This document shows positions 1-5,388 of a stretch of DNA of 5,388 nucleotides, piece by piece. Position 1 is the stretch's first letter, and each line of letters begins with the position of its first letter. A program made the translations under genes and the position numbers. The stretch is from Cyclobacteriaceae bacterium. GTDB taxonomy: Bacteria; Bacteroidota; Bacteroidia; Cytophagales; Cyclobacteriaceae. The stretch spans positions 1-5,388 of the forward strand of contig JAOUOM010000198.1 of NCBI GenBank assembly GCA_029880385.1, given 5' to 3'. Below the pieces are notes generated by a model. The model had not been told where the DNA came from, searched no databases, and saw only the letters and a program-made list of their open reading frames with translations.

Positions 1-1
1 C

Positions 2-601
2 TTACTGACCTGGACAAAATACGGCTCTGTATTTGAAAAAGAAAATGACACCAACCAATGGTCCAAGTCCGGCTCCATTCTTTGCCAGGTGCAAGGTTCA
101 AAACTGGTCGCGACACGCGTGAATGGTAGTTACTGGATGTATTTCGGAGATACAGACATCTTCCTGGCGTACTCAGATGATCTGATCTCATGGAACCCGG
201 TCACAGACACCAACGGATCCTGGCAAGCCGTACTTTCGCCGCGAAAAGGAAAGTTTGACAGCAACCTGGTAGAGCCCGGACCTCCGGCATTATTGACGAA
301 AAACGGGGTCCTGCTCATCTATAACAGTCGCAACCACGAAGAATATGGGGACAAAAACCTGGCAGATGGCACCTATGCTGCGGGCCAGGCCCTCTTTTCA
401 CTGGAAAATCCCGCTCAATTAACCGAACGGTCCGATACGTATTTTTTCAAACCAGACCGGCCGTATGAGCTCACCGGACAGGTAAACAATGTTTGCTTCG
501 TGGAAGGATTGAGTTTTTACAAAAGCAGGTGGTTTTTGTACTACGGCACGGCAGATAGTAAAATAGCAGTGGCAGTTTCGTCGGCTAATCTTCCGCTTTG
601 A
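2..601 (+). CDS. GH130-type glycoside hydrolase/phosphorylase, C-terminal part (5' end outside window)
   Basis: The reading frame is open from the left edge to a TGA at 599-601, giving 199 visible residues. The GTG at 89 is an internal valine, because the residues before it (LLTWTKYGSVF) already fit the family. Visible features are the beta-propeller blade text YWMYFGDTDIFLAYSDDL (about residues 44-61), the segment FDSNLVEPGPPALLTKNGVL (85-104) with a conserved Glu-x-Gly-Pro-Pro, AAGQALFSLENP (about 126-137), FVEGLSFY (166-173) and the closing RWFLYYGTADSKIAVAV (176-192). These are typical of GH130, whose characterised members phosphorolyse or hydrolyse beta-mannosides such as mannosyl-glucose, beta-1,4-manno-oligosaccharides and mannosyl-GlcNAc. 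Close database relatives often carry the mistaken name 'pesticidal protein Cry7Aa'. Full-length members are around 350 residues, so roughly the first 150 are missing, and signal peptide, subfamily and exact substrate cannot be judged. The 3' end overlaps the convergent sulfotransferase gene by 17 bp. Family assignment is strong; substrate is unknown. Confidence 0.85.
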   Translation, partial: LLTWTKYGSVFEKENDTNQWSKSGSILCQVQGSKLVATRVNGSYWMYFGDTDIFLAYSDDLISWNPVTDTNGSWQAVLSPRKGKFDSNLVEPGPPALLTKNGVLLIYNSRNHEEYGDKNLADGTYAAGQALFSLENPAQLTERSDTYFFKPDRPYELTGQVNNVCFVEGLSFYKSRWFLYYGTADSKIAVAVSSANLPL

Positions 602-1301
602 TGGCCTTTCGATAAAGGTTTTCATAATATGGCCACGCCTCCCTGAAAAGGGGCAAACACGCTTCCGGCAAGGGCCTTTCACTTGATTGCTGCCTGGAAA
701 AGCCCTTTGATTGGTGGACATTTCCATACCAATAGCGCGCCCACACCCCATCTTCTGGCAGTGGCCCCGGCTGCCAATGGAGCATGTTTTCATCAAAAGG
801 AATCCCCAGTTTTTCACAAAGCTGCCCCAATACGTTTTTAGGGTTTTTCAACACTTCATTCGAATCGATAACAGGGCAGTCTTGCTGCATTCCAAGCCAG
901 TCATACAATTCGGCCTGTCGCCTGCTCCCGATATCCTGCATGGTCGGCTGGGGGATTACTTCCGTAAAGGAGGCAATCAATTGTTTGGGATCACGAATGA
1001 GGAACACATTGCGGTATCCAGACAAAAAATCCATTGGTTGCCCTACGAGGTGATGCGCCATGTTTTTTACAAAAATATGCCGGTTTCCGTTTGCCAATTC
1101 GTCCAGCTGGCGCACCACATCCAACAAAGAAGTTGGTTGTGATTTTAATATTTCGTCCCGGCCCGGATGCCGGAGACCTGTAGACCAGAGATAATAGGCA
1201 TAAAATGGTTCATCCACTACCTTTATATCCTGACGCTGGGCAAATGAATACATCAGGGCTGTCGAAATATTACGGGGAGAAGAAATCAGGTTAATAATCA
1301 T
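585..1301 (-). CDS. sulfotransferase-family protein (P-loop, PAPS-type)
   Basis: A 238-residue protein with the sulfotransferase fold signature. The N-terminal strand-loop-helix SSPRNISTALMYSF (residues 7-20) is the position of the 5'-phosphosulfate-binding loop and carries Arg10, Ser13 and Thr14. It is followed by VVDEPFYAYYL (28-38), which resembles the segment holding the catalytic region in this family. VFLIRDPKQLIASF (99-112) matches the 3'-phosphate-binding motif (Arg-Asp-Pro). The C-terminal part HWQPGPLPEDGVWARYWY (175-192) is typical of the short cytosolic subgroup also found fused to, or beside, branched-chain aminotransferase-like proteins. No signal peptide or membrane segment is visible, so it is probably cytoplasmic. 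If active it would move a sulfuryl group from PAPS to an unknown acceptor. The ATG at 1299-1301 is chosen because the conserved first strand (MIINLISSPR) begins immediately. No Shine-Dalgarno is visible; a TCTATTTG at 1336-1329 resembles the Bacteroidota -7 box (TAnnTTTG), but lacks a well-spaced -33 partner. It lies 82 bp downstream of the repeat-protein gene on the same strand. Its stop (TAG, 587-585) lies inside the convergent GH130 gene. The acceptor substrate is not inferable. Confidence 0.82.
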   Translation of the reverse strand: MIINLISSPRNISTALMYSFAQRQDIKVVDEPFYAYYLWSTGLRHPGRDEILKSQPTSLLDVVRQLDELANGNRHIFVKNMAHHLVGQPMDFLSGYRNVFLIRDPKQLIASFTEVIPQPTMQDIGSRRQAELYDWLGMQQDCPVIDSNEVLKNPKNVLGQLCEKLGIPFDENMLHWQPGPLPEDGVWARYWYGNVHQSKGFSRQQSSERPLPEACLPLFREAWPYYENLYRKAIKAED

Positions 1302-1383
1302 CGATTGTCTGGTCTGTCATAGGCGGCACAAATAGAGGTTTCAAACTGGCAACAGGATATGAAAAACACCGTTGAGTAAATCC

Positions 1384-2694
1384 TCAATGTTCGGTTACAT
1401 TTAACGTTTTTCCGCGTGAATTCAGGTATTCCCAGGTACCTGTTTTTTGATCATTTTCATATCGTCCATGCGATTCTACCATGCCATTATAAAAATAATA
1501 TGTCCATCTGCCTATTTTCAGTCCCTGGCTCATGTAGCCCGTAAACTCAGCCTGACCATTGATGAAAAACCCTTCATACTCCCCTTCAAACCAGCCCTCT
1601 TTTACCGTAGCTTTCAGGCGTATTTCGCCCTCCGGATAATATTCGATATAGCTACCATTTCCTCCTTTCAAAGACCCTGCATCCAATTTCTGCCCTTTGA
1701 TCGTATAAAAAGGAGATATTTCCATCAGCCTTCCCAATTGCCACAATTGTTCCTGACGTACCTGATCGTTTGGATAAAACAAGCCCCAAAGTCCGTCCTT
1801 TTGCCCCATCACATAGGTACCAATGCTCTCCGGCTTTCCATTTTCAAAATATAGGATCCATTGTCCATTTTGTTCATTCAGCAAATACGGTCCTTCTTCA
1901 CTAAGCGCACCACTTTCCATGAAATATTTCCAGTGTCCTGATTTTACATCGTTTTCGTACATGCCGATGGAATAAAGGGTTCCATTTTCGAAAAAATTAA
2001 GCCAATTTCCCGTTTTCAAGTCATGGGCATACTGCCCTTCCACACTTTTGTTTCCTTTTTCATGATATTCAACATACGGGCCATGGAGCAGGTCATTCTT
2101 GAAATAAAATTCTTTTTGTTTCATTCCATTTCGGTAAAAAAGCTCCCACTTTCCCTCCTTAATACCGTAGCGGTAATTTTCAATTGCCTTTACCTTATCC
2201 AGTGCGTAGTAATACGTCCATCTGCCATGGGGCAACCCCTGACGGTAGTTTTTTTCAAAACTTCGGGGGCCATCGGCAAAAAACTCCGACCATAAGCTGT
2301 CTTTTTTACCCGATTTATAAAAACCACGCAGGGCAACCGTACCGTTTTCATAATATTCCTCATAGGCACCATTCAAAATCCCGTCCCAAAACTCACTATA
2401 GCTCAACTGGATGCCGTTTATTTTTTCATACAATGCTTCCGGCCCATTCTTTTGTCCATTGTCATAGGTGGTCATACGTGCCCTAACCCCATTCGGGTAG
2501 AAAAATTTCCATAGCCCCTGAGGTCTGCCCCTCACTACTTCGCCGGTACAGGCGAGTTTTCCATTATCATAATAAAGGGTATAGGTTCCTTCCGAAATGG
2601 GAAGGCTGTCGAGTGATAAAAATTTCTCATCAAAACCCTGTGCCCTAAGCAAGGTGGAGAGAAAATACACAGAAAGAAAAAACAGGTATTTCAT
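1384..2694 (-). CDS. exported MORN-variant repeat protein (YwqK-like repeats)
   Basis: A 436-residue protein built of tandem MORN_2-type repeats. An N-terminal signal peptide is clear: Met-Lys, hydrophobic core YLFFLSVYFLSTLL, and a likely signal peptidase I cut after Ala18 (LRA|QGF). From residue 36 to the end it is a ladder of about 17 units with consensus G-x-W-x-x-[FY]-[FY]-x-N-G, then eight or nine variable residues, an aromatic residue, and a small or charged end (for example GLWKFFYPNGV at 60 and GQWILYFENGK at 277). Unit starts fall at 36, 60, 84, 109, 133, 157, 181, 205, 229, 253, 277, 301, (325), 347, 371, 395 and 419, so the period is 24 residues. Such repeats form beta-hairpin solenoids and usually act as binding or scaffold surfaces; no enzymatic domain is present. 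Databases often call the family 'toxin-antitoxin system YwqK family antitoxin' after Bacillus YwqK, but there is no toxin gene here and this copy is exported. It could act in the periplasm or at the cell surface. The start is fixed by the signal peptide. It is divergent from murI. Confidence 0.85.
   Translation of the reverse strand: MKYLFFLSVYFLSTLLRAQGFDEKFLSLDSLPISEGTYTLYYDNGKLACTGEVVRGRPQGLWKFFYPNGVRARMTTYDNGQKNGPEALYEKINGIQLSYSEFWDGILNGAYEEYYENGTVALRGFYKSGKKDSLWSEFFADGPRSFEKNYRQGLPHGRWTYYYALDKVKAIENYRYGIKEGKWELFYRNGMKQKEFYFKNDLLHGPYVEYHEKGNKSVEGQYAHDLKTGNWLNFFENGTLYSIGMYENDVKSGHWKYFMESGALSEEGPYLLNEQNGQWILYFENGKPESIGTYVMGQKDGLWGLFYPNDQVRQEQLWQLGRLMEISPFYTIKGQKLDAGSLKGGNGSYIEYYPEGEIRLKATVKEGWFEGEYEGFFINGQAEFTGYMSQGLKIGRWTYYFYNGMVESHGRYENDQKTGTWEYLNSRGKTLNVTEH
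1387..2589 (-). repeat. tandem 24-residue (72-bp) MORN-variant repeat array inside the coding sequence
   Basis: The array covers residues 36-436 of the repeat protein. Fourteen of the full units are exactly 24 residues; unit 3 (84-108) has 25. Unit 13, at 325-346 (bases 1722-1657), is degenerate and has 22 residues: it keeps the FYxxKG and closing G-x-x-K-G-G elements but lost the leading G-x-W. The last unit (419-436) is cut short by the stop codon. The DNA copies have diverged strongly, so this is an old protein repeat and not a recent nucleotide duplication. Confidence 0.8.
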
Positions 2695-2827
2695 ATCAAA
2701 TGGAAGTCTAACAAAAATCGGACAAAAATTGTGTATCTATCCTCATTACATAAAATAAAGTATAGCTTTTCATAAAATACCTGTGCCATTTAGGAAAGGC
2801 AATTTTCTATTACTGATCTTTGCCTCC
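2695..2827. promoter_or_regulatory. divergent AT-rich intergenic region between the repeat-protein gene and murI
   Basis: This 133-bp spacer must hold the start signals for both divergent genes. On the + strand, TAGCTTTT at 2763-2770 matches seven of eight positions of the Bacteroidota -7 box TAnnTTTG and would give murI a leader of about 50 nt, but no TTTG is seen at the expected -33 distance. On the - strand TATACT (2766-2761) is a possible -10-like element. Near its ends lies an inverted repeat: ACAGGTATT at 2682-2690, just inside the repeat-protein gene, and its exact reverse complement AATACCTGT at 2776-2784. The individual promoter elements are low-confidence; the location of the promoters in this region is inferred from gene orientation. 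Confidence 0.4.
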
Positions 2828-3649
2828 ATGGAAAAAGCACCCATTGGCGTATTTGATTCGGGTTTTGGCGGGCTCACCATCCTCCGTGAATTTACAGAAT
2901 TGTTGCCCGACTATGATTTCCTGTATCTTGGAGACAATGCCCGGACACCGTACGGAAATCGATCCTATGAAAGTGTGTACGAGTTTACATTACAGGGCGT
3001 GCAATATCTCTTTTCACAAGGCTGTCATCTGGTGGTACTGGCGTGCAATACCGCATCTGCCAAGGCACTGCGTACCATACAGCAAAAAGACCTCCCCGTC
3101 ATTGCCCCTGACAAACGGGTTTTGGGTGTCATTCGGCCTACCACGGAACGCATTGGTGACCATTCTGCCAATGGGCATGTCGGGATCGTAGCCACGGCAG
3201 GCACGGTATCATCGGGTTCATACCTGATGGAAATCCAGAAATTCTTTCCTGACCTGCATGTGAGCCAGGAAGCCTGCCCCATGTGGGTTCCTCTGGTCGA
3301 AACCGGCGAAACGGACAACCCGGGATGCGATTATTTCGTGCAGAAACACATCGATCAGCTGCTTAAAAAAGATCCGGACATTGACACATTGCTGCTTGCC
3401 TGCACACACTATCCCTTACTTTTACCTGTGATCAGAAAATTTCTCCCGGCACACATCCGGGTACTCCCACAGGGAAAAATAGTAGCCGAACAATTGGCCG
3501 ATTACCTGTACCGGCATCCTGAAATAGAAATAAACTGTGGAAAAAACGGAACACGGAGGTTTCTCACGACGGATTCGGTCGAACGATTCAACGAATTCGG
3601 GAGCCGTTTTTACCAATCACACATACATGCCATGCAAATACATTTTTAA
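2828..3649 (+). CDS. murI: glutamate racemase
   Basis: A 273-residue cofactor-independent racemase that interconverts L- and D-glutamate in the cytoplasm, supplying D-Glu for the second residue of the peptidoglycan stem peptide. All family landmarks are present: PIGVFDSGFGGLT (residues 5-17) with substrate-binding Asp10 and Ser11, LGDNARTPYGNRS (34-46), the first catalytic cysteine Cys73 in ACNTAS (72-77), GIVATAGTVSSGSY (119-132), and the second catalytic cysteine Cys192 in ACTHYPLL (191-198). The length is normal for MurI. The start is the ATG at 2828 (MEKAPIGVFDSG), where family members begin just before the PIGVFDSG strand; a GTG at 2783 in the same frame would add 15 residues with no counterpart in the family and is less likely. 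No Shine-Dalgarno is visible. The gene is a singleton: divergent from the repeat-protein gene and convergent with the serine hydrolase, with which it shares its stop region (TAA at 3647-3649). Function is near certain. Confidence 0.96.
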   Translation: MEKAPIGVFDSGFGGLTILREFTELLPDYDFLYLGDNARTPYGNRSYESVYEFTLQGVQYLFSQGCHLVVLACNTASAKALRTIQQKDLPVIAPDKRVLGVIRPTTERIGDHSANGHVGIVATAGTVSSGSYLMEIQKFFPDLHVSQEACPMWVPLVETGETDNPGCDYFVQKHIDQLLKKDPDIDTLLLACTHYPLLLPVIRKFLPAHIRVLPQGKIVAEQLADYLYRHPEIEINCGKNGTRRFLTTDSVERFNEFGSRFYQSHIHAMQIHF

Positions 3650-5166
3650 TCGATTTTCCCGGGTTTCAATTCATCAAAAAAGATATCAAAATTTGGAACA
3701 TCAAACCTAATTCCAGTCACCGCAAGGTTATTATCTAGTTCAAACCGAATGGTTCCAAAATCAAACCAGGCATGTACCTGATCCCATTTGATTTCCCAGG
3801 TATCGGCATGCCAATGGCGTAAGGTCGCCGAGAGGCCAGGGGCATTTTCAAATACGAGGCGCAGGTTGTCATCTTTTTGCTGAATAAAAATTTTACCATG
3901 TATGGGGTCAAAATAGTTTCCGCAATATTTTTCCAATTCCAGAGTTGGCGATGTTCCCATTTTACGTGACGCTTGCCTTTCTTTTACCAGATCTTCAATT
4001 TTTTCACTTTTTTGGGCAAGAAAATCCGCAGACCAGTCCCGATCGTCCCCGTGTATATACGAATTGATAATGTACATCATTAACGGAAATCCAATGCCCG
4101 TCATGCTATTGGTCAGGATCACAATCCCCAGGTTTTCATCCGGAACAAGTGCTACACGGGAATACATCCCATCATATCCACCACTGTGTGATACAAGCAT
4201 CCGTCCATAGTAATCAGACAAGCCCCATCCGAGTCCGTACGCATTAAAGTGCCTTCCGGGTATCCGCTGATGTACGTCTTGGGATACGACAAAGGAGTTA
4301 TGGGGGGTCCACAGGATATTTTGTTCGACAGCAGAAAGGATTGATTTCCCCTCCCACGTTCCCCTGTTCAGGTTAAATAATAACCATTGCGCCATATCCT
4401 GGGAGCTGGAAATAATACCACCCGCTGCACCCATATTATCCCATCGAGTCCAGTCAATGGGCTGATTTGAGGATCCTACTGACTTATGGGGTGTGGCCAC
4501 ATTTCCCAACAAGCCCAGACTGGACACTGAGGTACAGGTTCGCTCCATGCCCAGCGGTGTGAAAAAGACCGAATCGACATATGCATCCCATGGTTTACCT
4601 GTTGTTGCGCGTATTACTTCGCCTGCCGCTATAAACATCAGATTGGAATACCCGTATCCGGAACGAAAAGAATAGGTCGGCTGCAAATGGTACGCCCGTT
4701 TGATCACTTCTGATGCTGGCAAGTCCGATTTATACCAACTAACATCGCCACTAAATGTGCCCAGGCCTAATCGGTGACATAGCAAATCACGTATGGTTGC
4801 CTCCCGGGTCGCATAGGGATCCTGTAGTTGAAAATAGGGCAAATAATCAACGACTTTATCGTCCCAATGCATCTGGCCGGACGCAACGAGGGTAGCCAGT
4901 GACGAAGAAACAAAGGCCTTGGTATTGGAGGCAATGGCAAAAAGGGTATTGGCATCGACTGCCTCGGTTTTACCCTGTTCCTTTACCCCATATCCTTTTG
5001 AAAGGACAATTTTTCCATCTTTTACAATTGCCACAGACATGCCCGGGACATTCCAGTCTAGTCGTGCTTTTTCAATATAGGCATCAAGTTTATTGAGATT
5101 GGGCTGGCAGCTGGCCGTAAGGAACAAGCCAATAACCAGGCCTAGTGAAAGGAGAGATTTCATCAT
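3646..5166 (-). CDS. serine hydrolase, class C beta-lactamase/PBP-like family, putative lipoprotein with DUF3471-like C-terminus
   Basis: A 506-residue extracytoplasmic hydrolase when read from the ATG at 5166. The N-terminus MMKSLLSLGLVIGLFLTASC is a lipoprotein-like signal with the modified Cys at 20, although Thr at -3 is not the usual Leu. The beta-lactamase domain (PF00144 type, about 25-380) has WNVPGMSVAIVKDGKIV (38-54), the S-x-x-K nucleophile motif SNTK (Ser80, Lys83), the Y-x-N motif YSN (173-175) and HSGG (327-330) in place of the KTG box, which is the usual pattern for esterase/D-aminopeptidase-like members. Residues about 409-500 resemble DUF3471 (LEKYCGNYFDPIHGKI, later LRHWHADTWEIKW), a beta-barrel tail common in these proteins. 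The catalytic set is intact. The substrate cannot be told: peptidase, esterase or peptidoglycan-directed activity are all possible, and a true antibiotic beta-lactamase is unlikely. Starts at 5178 (MGCIMMKS) and 5163 are also in frame; 5166 is preferred because it gives a normal signal peptide and has GGGA six bases upstream. Stop TAA (3648-3646) overlaps the stop of murI. Confidence 0.87.
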   Translation of the reverse strand: MMKSLLSLGLVIGLFLTASCQPNLNKLDAYIEKARLDWNVPGMSVAIVKDGKIVLSKGYGVKEQGKTEAVDANTLFAIASNTKAFVSSSLATLVASGQMHWDDKVVDYLPYFQLQDPYATREATIRDLLCHRLGLGTFSGDVSWYKSDLPASEVIKRAYHLQPTYSFRSGYGYSNLMFIAAGEVIRATTGKPWDAYVDSVFFTPLGMERTCTSVSSLGLLGNVATPHKSVGSSNQPIDWTRWDNMGAAGGIISSSQDMAQWLLFNLNRGTWEGKSILSAVEQNILWTPHNSFVVSQDVHQRIPGRHFNAYGLGWGLSDYYGRMLVSHSGGYDGMYSRVALVPDENLGIVILTNSMTGIGFPLMMYIINSYIHGDDRDWSADFLAQKSEKIEDLVKERQASRKMGTSPTLELEKYCGNYFDPIHGKIFIQQKDDNLRLVFENAPGLSATLRHWHADTWEIKWDQVHAWFDFGTIRFELDNNLAVTGIRFDVPNFDIFFDELKPGKID

Positions 5167-5191
5167 AATACATCCCATTATATTTAACTAA

Positions 5192-5199
5192 TAAAGCTA
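5192..5199 (-). promoter_or_regulatory. possible -7 box of the serine hydrolase promoter
   Basis: Read on the - strand, 5199-5192 is TAGCTTTA, matching seven of eight positions of the Bacteroidota -7 element TAnnTTTG. It lies about 25 bases before the preferred ATG at 5166. The expected -33 TTTG is replaced by the T-run of the upstream terminator (TTTT at 5222-5219, 19 bases away). The TSS would fall at about 5185, leaving a very short leader for the 5178 start and a more ordinary one for 5166. This is a weak match in AT-rich DNA. Confidence 0.25.
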
Positions 5200-5214
5200 A
5201 CAGGTATACTACAT

Positions 5215-5242
5215 AAAAAAAAGCCTGATTTCTCAGACTTTT
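5215..5242 (-). terminator. intrinsic terminator of the right-edge gene, reading leftward
   Basis: On the - strand the sequence from 5242 to 5215 reads AAAAGTCTGA, loop GAAA, TCAGGCTTTT, and the T-run continues to eight Ts. All ten stem positions pair if one U-G wobble is allowed, the loop is a GNRA-type tetraloop, and the U-tract is immediate. On the + strand the same position would be a C-A mismatch, so the element is better formed in the leftward direction. It lies 55 bp beyond the stop of the partial gene at 5298, which it should terminate, and upstream of the serine hydrolase, which it insulates. Confidence 0.8.
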
Positions 5243-5297
5243 CTCAACTGGTTGGGAGGGGATAATTATTTATTCACTTAAATTAACTTTTCTCACA

Positions 5298-5388
5298 TCA
5301 AGCAGCGATTTCCTCATATTCATCGGTAGTATGGAAATTAAAGTCTAGATCCAATACATCCGCATAATCTTCACCTGCTTCCATCATG
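5298..5388 (-). CDS. unidentified protein, acidic C-terminal end (5' part outside window)
   Basis: On the - strand a frame open from the right edge ends at TGA (5300-5298), showing 29 residues: MMEAGEDYADVLDLDFNFHT then TDEYEEIAA. Ten of the 29 are Asp or Glu and none is Lys or Arg, which fits an acidic C-terminal tail. The family is not recognised. A well-formed terminator follows 55 bp downstream in the same direction, which supports this as a real gene end. The two Met codons at the very edge (5387-5385, 5384-5382) could in principle be the start of a tiny ORF, but a longer gene entering from the right is more likely. No function is proposed. Confidence 0.55.
   Translation of the reverse strand, partial: MMEAGEDYADVLDLDFNFHTTDEYEEIAA

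Noticed and set aside
89..601. GTG at 89 as the start of the GH130 gene
   Set aside because: The frame stays open to the left edge and the upstream residues match the family, so the GTG is an internal valine codon.
711..1142. 143-codon + strand ORF opposite the sulfotransferase gene
   Set aside because: It lies wholly antisense to a gene with clear family motifs; its translation shows no recognisable domain.
1372..1387. Hairpin TTGAG/CTCAA at the end of the repeat-protein gene as a terminator
   Set aside because: The stem is only five AT-rich pairs, includes the stop codon, and the T-run starts several bases after the stem; too weak to call.
1433..1442. Palindrome CAGGTACCTG as an operator
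   Set aside because: It lies inside the 3' coding part of the repeat protein, with no promoter nearby; probably chance.
1447..1854. 135-codon + strand ORF opposite the repeat-protein gene
   Set aside because: A shadow of the repeat-protein gene; its composition follows from the reverse complement of the repeats.
1384..2694. YwqK antitoxin of a toxin-antitoxin pair
   Set aside because: No toxin-like gene is adjacent, the protein is much longer than a simple antitoxin, and it carries a signal peptide.
2783..2827. GTG at 2783 as the murI start
   Set aside because: It adds 15 hydrophobic/basic residues that MurI proteins lack; the ATG at 2828 gives the canonical N-terminus, and the GTG lies close to the candidate promoter.
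3646..5166. Antibiotic-resistance beta-lactamase
   Set aside because: HSGG replaces the KTG motif and there is a DUF3471-like tail, the pattern of general serine hydrolases rather than AmpC-type resistance enzymes.

Overview
The window looks like ordinary chromosomal DNA from a member of the Bacteroidota. The evidence is the protein families present (a GH130 glycosidase, a secreted MORN-variant repeat protein, a lipoprotein-type serine hydrolase with a DUF3471-like tail), AT-rich gene leaders without clear Shine-Dalgarno sites, and moderate GC. The genus cannot be read from the sequence; a Cytophagales- or Chitinophagales-like lineage is only a guess. No tRNA, rRNA, CRISPR array, insertion sequence, phage gene or integrase was seen.

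Layout from left to right. (1) The 3' part of a GH130-type glycoside hydrolase/phosphorylase enters from the left edge on the + strand and ends at 601. (2) A sulfotransferase-family protein on the - strand (1301 to 585) meets it tail to tail, with a 17-bp overlap of coding sequence. (3) An exported 436-residue protein on the - strand (2694 to 1384) consists almost entirely of a 24-residue MORN-variant repeat. (4) Its start faces, across a 133-bp AT-rich divergent spacer, the glutamate racemase gene murI on the + strand (2828 to 3649). (5) murI meets tail to tail a class C beta-lactamase/penicillin-binding-protein-like serine hydrolase on the - strand (5166 to 3646); the two TAA stops share the palindrome TTAA. 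(6) Upstream of the hydrolase lie a short spacer, a clear intrinsic terminator reading leftward, and the last 29 codons of an unidentified, very acidic protein on the - strand running off the right edge.

The genes are mostly arranged as convergent or divergent singletons. Only the MORN protein and the sulfotransferase (82-bp gap, same strand) could share a transcript. murI makes D-glutamate for peptidoglycan. The serine hydrolase acts outside the cytoplasm, possibly on peptidoglycan or peptide substrates, but its convergent orientation argues against co-regulation. The GH130 enzyme handles beta-mannosides or related glycans. Nothing here forms a recognisable new system. The points that most merit a second look are the unusually regular repeat protein, the two convergent coding overlaps with no room for a terminator between the genes, and the placement of murI away from the outer-membrane-assembly genes it often accompanies in this phylum.
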